Assembly: GCA_020723365.1 (NCBI GenBank)
Contig: DYJB01000033.1
Coordinates: forward strand, 7,959 to 20,100
DNA: 12,142 nt
Source of the DNA: Candidatus Aquidulcis sp.
GTDB lineage: Bacteria; Chloroflexota; Anaerolineae; Anaerolineales; E44-bin32
Reading direction: 5' to 3'
The notes beneath the pieces were generated by a model. The model was not told where the DNA came from. It saw nothing but the letters and a program-made list of their open reading frames with translations, and made no database searches. Made by a program: the position numbers and the translations under genes. Positions 1-6,921 of this stretch are shown in pieces (the first letter of the stretch is position 1; each line of letters starts with the position of its first letter).

Positions 1-1
1 C

Positions 2-883
2 GTCGTCATCACTTACCGAACCGGCCCCGGCCGCAGCGACTTCACCTTCTACCGCGACGGCGCCGGCGAGTGGTTCGACGCCGACCTGCTGATCGAAACG
101 GTCTGGACCGAGGCCGCCGCCCAGGAGGCCTGGGCGGAGATGTGGCGCTACACCGCCGAGCGCTACCGGGACGTGCCGGTGGTCGTCGGCTACGACCTGA
201 TGTGCGAGCCGAATGGCGAGGGCATCTTCCTGGACGTCTACGATCCGGAGCTGTTCTACCCCGAGCACGCCGGCGGCCTGCTCGACTGGAACCAGTTCTA
301 CCCGCGCATCATCGAGGCGATCCGGGAGGTCGATGGCGAGACCCCCGTCCTGGTGAGCGCCCAAGGGTGGGGGGCGGTGCGCTGGCTGCCGGCGCTCGAG
401 CCGGTCGATGATCCGCATACGGTCTACATGGTGCACCAGTACGAGCCGCAGGAGATGTACACCCACCAGGGCCCGGAGGGCGGGAACGGCTATCCGGGCG
501 AGTTCGACGTCGACTACGACGGCGCAGCCGATCGCTTCGATCGCGCCTGGTTGGAGGGATTGCTCGCCCCGGTGGCGGCCTTCCAGGAAACGCGCGGCTT
601 GCCGGTCTCGGTCAATGAGTTCGGCGCCGAGCGCTGGGTGCCGGATGCGGCACAGTTCATGGACGACCAGTTGGGGCTGTTTGAAGAGCTAGGCATGAAC
701 CATCTGCTGTGGGCGTGGGACCCGGCGTGGGAGCCCTGGACGAGCAGCGTCAACGGCATGAACTACCTGTATGGACCGGATCCGGCCAACGCCTCGCCGG
801 TCGACAGCGAATTGCTGGATGTGATCACCCGCTACTGGTCGCGCAACACCGTCCGGCCGTCGGCCTTCCAGGCGCCGGACTGA
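2..883 (+). CDS. Glycoside hydrolase family 5-like enzyme, 3' part (5' end outside window)
   Basis: Hydrolase of clan GH-A type, most like GH5 endo-beta-glucanases; it should cleave beta-linked glycans with retention. The frame is open from base 2 and gives 293 residues up to a TGA, with no start or signal peptide inside the window. The putative acid/base Glu is residue 69 of the visible part (LMCEPNGE, codon 206-208). The putative nucleophile is residue 206 (SVNEFGAE, codon 617-619). The spacing of about 137 residues fits GH5. VHQYEP lies between them and LLWAWDP follows, as expected for strands beta-6/7 and beta-8. Oddity: the nearly invariant Asn before the acid/base Glu is Cys here. Substrate and subfamily cannot be told. 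A weak hairpin follows the stop, and the next gene has its own promoter-like box, so it is probably the last gene of its unit. Confidence 0.85.
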   Translation, partial: VVITYRTGPGRSDFTFYRDGAGEWFDADLLIETVWTEAAAQEAWAEMWRYTAERYRDVPVVVGYDLMCEPNGEGIFLDVYDPELFYPEHAGGLLDWNQFYPRIIEAIREVDGETPVLVSAQGWGAVRWLPALEPVDDPHTVYMVHQYEPQEMYTHQGPEGGNGYPGEFDVDYDGAADRFDRAWLEGLLAPVAAFQETRGLPVSVNEFGAERWVPDAAQFMDDQLGLFEELGMNHLLWAWDPAWEPWTSSVNGMNYLYGPDPANASPVDSELLDVITRYWSRNTVRPSAFQAPD

Positions 884-943
884 GAACCGGCGGCGCTCCG
901 GCAGATTTGGGCGCCGCGTTCGCTTCCCATGCCTCGCACCAGG

Positions 944-980
944 ACACGCCACGCCGCTCGTCAGGCGGCGCGCTTCGTGT
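944..980 (+). terminator. Possible hairpin terminator after the GH5-like gene
   Basis: An inner 6-bp stem, CGCCGC (952-957) with GCGGCG (965-970) and a 7-nt loop, is nested in an outer 5-bp stem ACACG (944-948) with CGTGT (976-980). There is no T run. It lies 60 bases after the GH5 stop and before the desaturase promoter-like box. In DNA this GC-rich such stems arise by chance, so this is weak. Confidence 0.3.
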
Positions 981-1020
981 GCCCCGCGCGTCCGCGCGGC
1001 GGCCGCAGGGCGTTCACTGG

Positions 1021-1026
1021 TATGAT
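1021..1026 (+). promoter_or_regulatory. -10 box (TATGAT) of the desaturase gene
   Basis: GGTATGATGGGG stands out in very GC-rich DNA. The box ends 23 bases before the ATG at 1050, so transcription would start near 1033 and the leader would be about 17 nt, just holding the GAGGT ribosome binding site. I see no good -35 at 16-18 bases upstream. The same GGTATNAT form precedes other genes in this window. Confidence 0.5.
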
Positions 1027-1049
1027 GGGGTCACGCGAGCGAGGTGGGC

Positions 1050-2090
1050 ATGTCGACATCGGATGCCGTCGTGCCGGAGAGTCGGGGGCGGTCCGAGGTA
1101 TACGCCGCCGTGGCGGAGTTCGCCCGCCCGCGGGCGCGGACGGCCATCGGGCAGATCGTCAACACGCTGCTGCCCTACCTCGGCCTGTGGGCGGCGATGA
1201 TCTTCAGCCTGCGGGCCGGCCTGCCGTACGCCGTCACGCTCGGCCTGGCGATCCTGGCGGCCGGCTTCCACGTGCGGGTCTTCATCCTGTTCCACGACTG
1301 CTGCCACGGCTCGTTCTTCGGCGACGCCCGGGCCAATCGCCTGCTGGGCTACGTCACCGGCATCCTGACCTTCACGCCCTTCGAGCAGTGGCGCCGCTCG
1401 CACGCCGAGCACCACGCCAGCGTCGGTGACCTGGATCGGCGCGGGGCGGGCGATGTCTGGACGATGACCCTGGACGAGTACCAGGCTGCGTCACGCTTCC
1501 GGCGCCTGGCCTACCGGATCTTCCGCAACCCGCTGATCATGTTCGGGCTGGGGCCGGTGATCGTGTTCGTCTTCGGCCATCGCTTCGCCAAGAAGGATGC
1601 CGCGCCGCCCGAACGGCGCAGCGTCGTGCGCACCAACCTGGCGCTGCTGGCGCTGCTCATCCTGATCCACTTCACCATCGGACTGCGAACCTACCTGCTG
1701 ATCATCACACCCATCCTGCTGGTGGCCGGGGCGGCCGGTGTGTGGCTGTTCTACGTACAGCATCAGTTCGAGGGGGTGTACTGGGCGCGGCATGCCGCCT
1801 GGGATCCGCTGGCGGCGGCGCTGCGCGGCAGCTCCTACTACAAGCTCCCCAAGGCGCTGCAATGGATCACGGGCAACATCGGCCTGCACCACATCCACCA
1901 CGTGCAGTCCCGCATCCCCAACTACAACCTGCAGGCGGTCCAGGATCGCGTGGCGGCCTTCCAACAGGTCCGGCCCCTGACGCTGCGCAGCAGCCTGCGC
2001 TCGCTTCGTTTGCGCCTGTGGGATGAGGCGGCGCAGCGGCTGGTGGGATTCCCCGGAGGCGCGTCGGGCTCGACGGCAGCGGCGAGCTGA
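1050..2090 (+). CDS. des: Acyl-lipid fatty acid desaturase, Bacillus Des-like
   Basis: Integral membrane di-iron desaturase that would put a cis double bond into acyl chains of membrane lipids and so raise fluidity; Bacillus subtilis Des makes delta-5 bonds. The 346 residues show all three histidine boxes: HDCCH (82-86), HAEHH (118-122) and HHIHH (280-284). Hydrophobic segments lie near residues 35-85 and 195-238. Close likeness to Bacillus Des is recognised from memory, for example LDRRGAGDVWT after box 2, GVWLFYVQH, and YKLPKALQWITGNIG before box 3. I chose ATG 1050 because GAGGT (1041-1045) sits four bases upstream; a GTG at 1044 would add two residues. The DesK/DesR thermosensor that accompanies des in Bacillus is not present here. 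The gene runs towards the transporter gene, with nine bases between their stops. Regiospecificity cannot be read from sequence. Confidence 0.93.
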   Translation: MSTSDAVVPESRGRSEVYAAVAEFARPRARTAIGQIVNTLLPYLGLWAAMIFSLRAGLPYAVTLGLAILAAGFHVRVFILFHDCCHGSFFGDARANRLLGYVTGILTFTPFEQWRRSHAEHHASVGDLDRRGAGDVWTMTLDEYQAASRFRRLAYRIFRNPLIMFGLGPVIVFVFGHRFAKKDAAPPERRSVVRTNLALLALLILIHFTIGLRTYLLIITPILLVAGAAGVWLFYVQHQFEGVYWARHAAWDPLAAALRGSSYYKLPKALQWITGNIGLHHIHHVQSRIPNYNLQAVQDRVAAFQQVRPLTLRSSLRSLRLRLWDEAAQRLVGFPGGASGSTAAAS

Positions 2091-2099
2091 ACGTTGCGA

Positions 2100-3293
2100 T
2101 CAGGCAGGGCGGTGAGCGCGCCGCCCGAGAGCCAGATAGCCCCCCGCCAGCAGCAGCCCGAGCACCAGACAGGCGAACCACAGCACGCCGGCCCCGAAAC
2201 GCTGGAGGATCGCGCCGCCCACCAATGGGCCGGCGAAGGCTGACAGCCCCCAGGCCGCGCCGAAGGCTCCCTGGAAAAGCCCGCGCAGCTCGATGGGCGA
2301 CAGGTCGGCGACAATCGCCGGGGCGATGGTCGATCCGGCGATTTCCCCCAGCGTCCACACGCCGATGGAGAGCGCGAAGAGCGGCAGCGAACCGGCCAGC
2401 CCGGTGAGCCCGAAGCCGGCTCCCGTCAGGATGGCTGCCACGGCCATCGCTCCGTAGCGCGGCCAGCGCACGGCGGCGTGACTGGCGGGCAGACCCAGCA
2501 CGACGATCAGCGCGCCGTTGACGGCGATCGCCAGCCCGTAGGCCTCGGGGCCGAGGCCGTGAGACGCCATGTCGATCGGCAGAGCGACGTGCGCCTGCAT
2601 GTAGATCAAGCCGAGAGCAAGGGCCAGCGCGCAGAAGAGCAGCATCAGCGGCGAGGCGCCCAGCAGGCGCAGGCGCGTCGAGAGCGGGGAGGTCGAGGCG
2701 GCGTGGGCCTCCGCCGGGCGCGTTTCGCGTACGCCGGCCAGGACGATCAGCCCGAAGACGAAGGTCGTGGCGGCGTCACCCACGAAGAGCAGGAAGTAGT
2801 CGAAGCGAGCCACCAACCCGGCCACGACCGGCGCAATGGCGAACCCGAGGTTGATGGCCCAGTACAGGTAGCCGAATGCGCGCGGCCGATCCTCGGAGGG
2901 CACCAGATCGGCGATCGAGGCGCTCACCGCCGGGCGGTAGAGGTCGGTCAGCAGCCCCTGGGAGTACGTAAGAACAGCCAGCCAGGCGATGGGCTGAATC
3001 AGGCCGAGAGCGATCATGTTGACCGGTGCCAGCAGGAACGAGAGCAGCATCACCGGCCGTCTCCCCAGGCGATCGGCCAGGAGGCCGCCGACGAGGGCCG
3101 AGGTGAAGGACCCGGCGCCGAAGAGCGAAACCATCAGCGCCGCCTGGGCGACGGGCAGCCCGCGCTGCTGGGTCAGGTAGAGCGTCAGGAAGGGTACGAC
3201 GAAGGAGCCCAGACGGTTGATGAGCGTGCCGACCCACAGCAGCCAGTAGGTGCGGGGCAGGGAGGCGAGAAGGGCGGTCGGTCGAGAGCGCAT
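2100..3293 (-). CDS. MFS transporter, DHA1-type drug/metabolite efflux
   Basis: Major facilitator superfamily carrier of 397 residues with about twelve hydrophobic segments, the usual length. Family motif A is visible between helices 2 and 3: GGLLADRLGRRP at residues 69-80. The opening (NRLGSFVVPFLTLYL, 26-40) and the late LRGLFQGAFGAAWGL, followed by a glycine-rich GPLVGG stretch, are typical of proton-driven DHA1 exporters such as the MdtH-like group. Substrate unknown. The ATG at 3293 has a modest AGGA eight bases upstream, and a CATGAT box sits 12 bases before it, so the leader would be very short. It stands alone: convergent with the desaturase on one side and a broken region on the other. 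No regulator gene is adjacent. Confidence 0.9.
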   Translation of the reverse strand: MRSRPTALLASLPRTYWLLWVGTLINRLGSFVVPFLTLYLTQQRGLPVAQAALMVSLFGAGSFTSALVGGLLADRLGRRPVMLLSFLLAPVNMIALGLIQPIAWLAVLTYSQGLLTDLYRPAVSASIADLVPSEDRPRAFGYLYWAINLGFAIAPVVAGLVARFDYFLLFVGDAATTFVFGLIVLAGVRETRPAEAHAASTSPLSTRLRLLGASPLMLLFCALALALGLIYMQAHVALPIDMASHGLGPEAYGLAIAVNGALIVVLGLPASHAAVRWPRYGAMAVAAILTGAGFGLTGLAGSLPLFALSIGVWTLGEIAGSTIAPAIVADLSPIELRGLFQGAFGAAWGLSAFAGPLVGGAILQRFGAGVLWFACLVLGLLLAGGYLALGRRAHRPA

Positions 3294-3305
3294 GCGGGCA
3301 ATCCT

Positions 3306-3311
3306 ATCATG
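3306..3311 (-). promoter_or_regulatory. Possible -10 box (CATGAT) of the MFS transporter gene
   Basis: Read leftward the sequence is GCATGATAGGAT, close to the GGTATGATAGGG box before the DUF2877 gene. It lies only 12 bases from the ATG at 3293, which would leave a transcript with almost no leader. No clear -35 element. Confidence 0.35.
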
Positions 3312-3370
3312 CGATCACGGCGACCCCCGTCTGACGATCACGCAGGGCCGCGACGGCATGGAGGGAATCC

Positions 3371-4059
3371 ATGTCGAACGAGCAGGGAGTTCGAAGGGCT
3401 GGAGGCCCTTCTCCATGCAGCGGAGGGGAACCTGCCAGCTTGCACTGCTCGGAATCTCCCCATACTTGTGCTCGCATTTGCTGCGGCAGCGCGCCCTCGC
3501 GGCGAAGGGTCCCCCCCGCCTCACAGCCCAGGACCCGGGGGCTTCGCTCGCCACGCGGGAGCAGGGGCGAGCGTCAGCCTGTCCCGGGTGGAATGCGAGC
3601 GTGGATTGTCGCTACAACTGGAGCGGCCTGAACATCGACCAGAACACCCTGGGCTTCAGTGTCGTGCACGTCCACCCCGTCGATGAGCTGCAGCCCCGCT
3701 TCCAGCAGCACGTCGACGGGCTGAGCGCCAGCCTGCCGGCTCAGGTCGTGGGGGGTCATCAGGGACAGGAACTGTGCAGCGATTCTGGGGGCTACGCGTT
3801 CGTCGTCTAGGGTCCGGGCGGAGGCGGCAAGCAGGCAGATATCCCGCTGTACGGGGACGGCCGCAGGGCCTACAAGGTGGCCGGCGATTTCCTGATCGAG
3901 ACCGGCCTGTTCGCTGGCGACATGCCCTGTTCCAGCGAGGTCCACATCGCCGCGCTGACCGACCTGGAGAGCTGTTCCCTGAGGGCGGTCGAGCGAATCC
4001 GGTCGTTGGGCACAGGCCTTCTCCCAAATGCCGCGCCGAAGGATAGGCGAGCGGCCTGA
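3371..4059 (+). pseudogene. Broken gene, possibly encoding an exported or membrane-linked protein
   Basis: No intact gene fits here, but pieces in three frames read on in order. GGAGGG (3360-3365) sits five bases before ATG 3371, which opens as MSNEQGV. From about 3391 the next frame continues plausibly as EFEGLEALLHAAEGNLP. From about 3598 a third frame reads VDCRYNWSGLNIDQNTLGF and onward to a TAG at 3808-3810, then continues in frame (DIPLYGDGRRAYKVAGDF, then LIETGLFAGDMPC) to a TGA at 4057-4059. Between about 3610 and 3960 third positions are almost all G or C, as in neighbouring genes, and the frame has four cysteines, hinting at an extracytoplasmic domain. I do not recognise the family. 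TAG is used as a normal stop elsewhere here, so recoding is unlikely. The 5' join is the least certain part; only the 3598-4059 segment is well supported. Confidence 0.42.
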
Positions 4060-4099
4060 GCTCGATGCCTTCGCCCGTGGAAGGCGGAGTTCCTCCGTC

Positions 4100-5986
4100 T
4101 CACCTGGAAGTCCGGGAATCCCTCTTGCGGCGATGTTGGATGCCGATCACGCCTGCGGCGGCCAGCAGCGCCAGCCCAACCCCCACGCCGATGCCGACGA
4201 GTGGTAGGAAGCCCTCCTTCCCTTCCGGCTGGACCTCGAAGGCCAGGAACGCCGAGCGTTCGATCAGGGCGCCGTCCGAGGCGCTGGCGGTCACCAACAG
4301 GTCGACTCCATACAGGCCGGCGGGACCGGCGCGCACTTCGGCCTCGATCTGTGAACCATCCACCTCGAGGGTCAGGGTGTCAATCGATCCGTCCGGTCGC
4401 TGGACGGAGGCGACGGCGGAGTGCAGCGCCAGATCCTGGCTGCCGAGGCGCAGGTGGGCCGCCAGCCGGACCGGCTTTCCGCCGGAGGGCAGCAGCGGAT
4501 CGATCGTTGCGATCAACTCCGCGCCGCCGGCGAATCGGGCGGCGAGCGCGTAGTCCGCACCGCCGGGTGGCGTAGAGGCAGTGCTAGTCAGCCGCACGCG
4601 CCAAAGGCCCGGCTTGGGGTCCTGGAATCCATACCCGAGGTAGAACAGGGCTTCGGGATCGTCGACGACCACCAGCCCGTTGTGCTCGCTGTCCAGTTCG
4701 ATCGTCCTGCCGCTGGCGCCCGTCACCGCGACTTGAAGCGAACGCGAAGTGTCGTACAGCGCAAAGCTGGCGAGCGAGATCCCCGGGTCGATCGGGATGG
4801 TCAGCTCCGTGCTCGCGCCGTCGTCGACGTGGCCCTTGAAGAGGCGCGAGAACTGGACCTCCTCGGCCGGCGGGATGGCCGAAGAAGGATCAGGCTGGGC
4901 GACGAAGGAGGCAGCCGGCGCCTGCAGGAGGGGCAGCACGAACTCGTCAAATGCCTGGGCCGATAGATTCAGTTCCATGTGCAGGATGGGGAGACGGACG
5001 GCGTCAAGCGGGATGGCCGTAACGCTCGAGAGCGAGACCGCCAGATCCGTGGGCACGTCGGTGCACGGCGACTTGAAGCCTTCGAGGATCGGAACGCCGG
5101 CCAGGGCGTGGAAGGCGACCCCGCGCCGCTCGGTGACCTGTCCGTTGAAAATCGAGCGCACGTAGCTCGGTCGCAGCTCGAGCGTAGCCGGCAGGTAGAG
5201 CCCGAGCGCGGCGGGCAGGTTGGCGCAGTCGGTGCCGGCCATGGGCGAGCCCAGCATGATCAGTTGGGCGACGTCGCGTTCGGTCATCACGCGGCCGATG
5301 TAGGCGCGCGAGATCAGTCCGCCCATGCTGTGGGCCACCAGATCAACCATCTCGGCGCCGGTGAGTCGCTTCACGCCTGCGATGTACTCGCCCACCACGG
5401 CGGCGTTCTCGAGCAGCGTGTTGGTCGTTTCGGTCGGTTGGGCCAGATCGCCGGTGTTGAGTTTGCCCGGGACCCGGCCGTCGCCGACGGCAAAGCCCGG
5501 GATGCCATACGCCGCCAGGTAACCATCCGGTCCAAGGTAGGTTGTCCAGGCCTCCCACGAGGAGGCGAAGCCGTGCACCATGACCACAGGGCGCGGCGAG
5601 GCATCGAACACTGTGCCCGCCAGAACGTCGCCGGAGTCCTGCCGGCGCGCCTCGATGGTGGCCCGGCCGGGATCGCCGGCCGCATCCCAGTACCATCCCA
5701 GGCTGGAGACAGGCGATGTTTCGCAAGCCGCCTGACCCGTCTCGATCGTGCAGCTGGCCAGCGAGGGGTTACCAGGCCGGGCGAAGTCCACCGCGAGCGG
5801 CAGGGTCACCGCCTCGGGCAGTGTCACTCGCAGTCGCAGCAAGTCGCCGTCGGTGAAGCGCGGGGAGGTTGAGCCGTCGCGGCGGATCGCATCGATCCGT
5901 CCCGCGGCAGCCGAGGCGGAGAGCGGCAAGGGCGTCAGCGTCAACAGTGCGACCCAAAGCCCGAGGAGGATCCGAAGAGCCTTCAC
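4100..5986 (-). CDS. Secreted, membrane-anchored alpha/beta hydrolase (lipase/esterase-like)
   Basis: Predicted extracellular ester hydrolase of 628 residues. I start it at GTG 5986: AGG lies five bases upstream and translation opens with a signal peptide (VKALR, hydrophobic 6-22, cleavage near ASA, 24-26). The frame is open further upstream but would then run past the promoter. An N-terminal domain (about 30-125) precedes the hydrolase fold (about 130-355): MVHGF (136-140) as oxyanion loop and the nucleophile elbow AHSMG with Ser220. Asp314 (in PTDLAVSL) and His336 (in ILHMEL) are the likely rest of the triad. Residues about 360-590 look like beta-sandwich modules. The end is a hydrophobic helix (594-616) and an Arg/Lys tail, so the protein is probably tethered with its enzyme outside; no LPXTG is seen. 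Substrate unknown: lipid, polyester or other ester. An operator-like repeat overlaps its promoter. Confidence 0.85.
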   Translation of the reverse strand: MKALRILLGLWVALLTLTPLPLSASAAAGRIDAIRRDGSTSPRFTDGDLLRLRVTLPEAVTLPLAVDFARPGNPSLASCTIETGQAACETSPVSSLGWYWDAAGDPGRATIEARRQDSGDVLAGTVFDASPRPVVMVHGFASSWEAWTTYLGPDGYLAAYGIPGFAVGDGRVPGKLNTGDLAQPTETTNTLLENAAVVGEYIAGVKRLTGAEMVDLVAHSMGGLISRAYIGRVMTERDVAQLIMLGSPMAGTDCANLPAALGLYLPATLELRPSYVRSIFNGQVTERRGVAFHALAGVPILEGFKSPCTDVPTDLAVSLSSVTAIPLDAVRLPILHMELNLSAQAFDEFVLPLLQAPAASFVAQPDPSSAIPPAEEVQFSRLFKGHVDDGASTELTIPIDPGISLASFALYDTSRSLQVAVTGASGRTIELDSEHNGLVVVDDPEALFYLGYGFQDPKPGLWRVRLTSTASTPPGGADYALAARFAGGAELIATIDPLLPSGGKPVRLAAHLRLGSQDLALHSAVASVQRPDGSIDTLTLEVDGSQIEAEVRAGPAGLYGVDLLVTASASDGALIERSAFLAFEVQPEGKEGFLPLVGIGVGVGLALLAAAGVIGIQHRRKRDSRTSR

Positions 5987-6042
5987 GATCACCTGCCTGT
6001 GCCGACCCCGATGCGGATTATGGCGGTGCCCAGGGATGGAAT

Positions 6043-6059
6043 TGGACAACAATTGTCCA
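6043..6059. promoter_or_regulatory. Operator-like inverted repeat at the hydrolase promoter
   Basis: TGGACAA (6043-6049) and TTGTCCA (6053-6059) form a perfect 7-bp inverted repeat with a 3-nt centre. It directly abuts the minus-strand TATAAT box, so it would cover the hydrolase start point. This position is typical for a dimeric repressor. It is AT-rich in GC-rich surroundings. No regulator gene is adjacent. Confidence 0.5.
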
Positions 6060-6064
6060 TTATA
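6059..6064 (-). promoter_or_regulatory. -10 box (TATAAT) of the hydrolase gene
   Basis: Leftward GGTATAATGG is a perfect consensus -10. A weak -35 (TTCGAT, 6083-6088) lies 18 bases upstream. Transcription would begin near 6051, giving a leader of about 65 nt before GTG 5986. Confidence 0.6.
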
Positions 6065-6109
6065 CCGCCGTGGGCGCCCCGGATCGAACCCTGTTTGGGC
6101 GGCGTGCGG

Positions 6110-6115
6110 TATCAT
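6110..6115 (+). promoter_or_regulatory. -10 box (TATCAT) of the acyltransferase gene
   Basis: GGTATCATCGCC lies 45 bases from the divergent TATAAT box of the hydrolase gene, so the two promoters share one spacer. It would start transcription near 6122, ahead of both candidate start codons. No clear -35. Confidence 0.42.
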
Positions 6116-6171
6116 CGCCACAGCGCCGCGGTTCGGGCCTGCCATCCGCGACGATGCACGGGGTGCCGCCG

Positions 6172-6840
6172 ATGACCTACCGCCTGACCCGCTTCCTCAT
6201 CCGCCTGTTCTACCGCCTGGCGACAAGGGTCAAGGTGCTCGGGGCGGAGCACATCCCCGCCTCGGGCGGCATGGTGGCGGTCACAAATCACGTCGGTCGC
6301 CTCGACGCCGGGATGCCCTACTGCCTGATCGACCGCGCCGACATCATCATGCTGGTGGCGGAGAAGTACCGTGAGGTGGCCATCTTCCGCTGGCTGGCGA
6401 GGGCCCTCGACGGTGTATGGGTGGATCGCTTTAACGCCGACCTGGCGGCGGTGCGCACCTGCCTGCGTCGGCTGAGGAAGGGCGGCGTGCTGGTCATCGC
6501 TCCCGAGGGCACACGCAGCCCCACCGGCAACCTGCTCCCGGCGCGCTCCGGCGCCGGGTTCCTGGCTGCCAAAGCCGGCGTGCCGATCCTGCCGACCGCG
6601 GTCACGGGGACGGAAGACGCCGTGGCCCGGGTGCGGCTCAAGCGGCTGCGCCGGGTCGAGGTGCTTGTTCGCTTCGGAGCCACCTTCCAGCTGCCGCCGC
6701 GGCCCGATCTGGATGCCCAGGCCCGCCTGCAGGCCTACGACGATGAGATCATGTGCCGCATCGCCGCCCTGCTTCCGCCCGAACGCCGCGGCGCCTATGC
6801 CGATCACCCGCGCTTGAGGGAGCTGCTCGCCGGCACTTGA
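6172..6840 (+). CDS. 1-acyl-sn-glycerol-3-phosphate acyltransferase (PlsC-like)
   Basis: Membrane-associated acyltransferase of 222 residues, expected to transfer an acyl chain to lysophosphatidic acid or a similar lysolipid in phospholipid synthesis. The PlsC motifs are in order: NHVGRLD with the catalytic HX4D (His40, Asp45); GVWVDRF (81-87); APEGTRS with EGTR at 112-115; and VPILPTAVTG (137-146). A short hydrophobic, arginine-dotted N terminus suits monotopic membrane binding. I chose ATG 6172, with GGGGTG about six bases upstream; ATG 6154 would add six residues. It is divergent from the lipase-like gene, and a long hairpin follows its stop. A relative acting on another lipid acceptor is possible, since PlsC-fold enzymes are often misassigned. 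Confidence 0.88.
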   Translation: MTYRLTRFLIRLFYRLATRVKVLGAEHIPASGGMVAVTNHVGRLDAGMPYCLIDRADIIMLVAEKYREVAIFRWLARALDGVWVDRFNADLAAVRTCLRRLRKGGVLVIAPEGTRSPTGNLLPARSGAGFLAAKAGVPILPTAVTGTEDAVARVRLKRLRRVEVLVRFGATFQLPPRPDLDAQARLQAYDDEIMCRIAALLPPERRGAYADHPRLRELLAGT

Positions 6841-6863
6841 AGCCGTCCAGGGCCGAGCTGGAC

Positions 6864-6900
6864 AAGCGAACGCCGGAGACCCGTCTCCGGCGTTCAGCTT
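6864..6900. terminator. Bidirectional hairpin terminator
   Basis: GAACGCCGGAGA (6868-6879) pairs perfectly with TCTCCGGCGTTC (6884-6895) around a CCCG loop. Past a single bulged A, AAGC (6864-6867) pairs with GCTT (6897-6900). It sits 24 bases after the acyltransferase stop and 22 bases after the end of the leftward ketosynthase gene, so it can serve both. No T tract follows on either strand. Confidence 0.75.
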
Positions 6901-6921
6901 GGAATGCGATGGTGCCAGGGA

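Noticed and set aside
2478..3686. Long plus-strand open frame opposite the MFS transporter
   Set aside because: Its product is rich in Gln, Arg, Asp, Gly and His as expected of an antisense shadow in high-GC DNA, and the minus strand encodes a clear transporter.
3808..3810. In-frame TAG read as a recoded codon (for example pyrrolysine)
   Set aside because: TAG ends the 73-aa protein and the DUF35 protein here, frame changes also occur upstream, and no PYLIS-like element or Pyl gene is visible; decay or sequencing error is simpler.
3574..3945. Minus-strand open frame of 123 codons in the broken region
   Set aside because: Looks plausible in length, but the plus strand shows the stronger third-position G/C pattern and a more protein-like composition; the minus product has shadow-like composition.
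6079..6100. Minus-strand tRNA T-arm look-alike (GGGTTCGATCC)
   Set aside because: The arms flanking the TTCGATC loop do not pair (CAGGG against CGGGG), and no anticodon or D arm lies in position. It is just spacer between two promoters.
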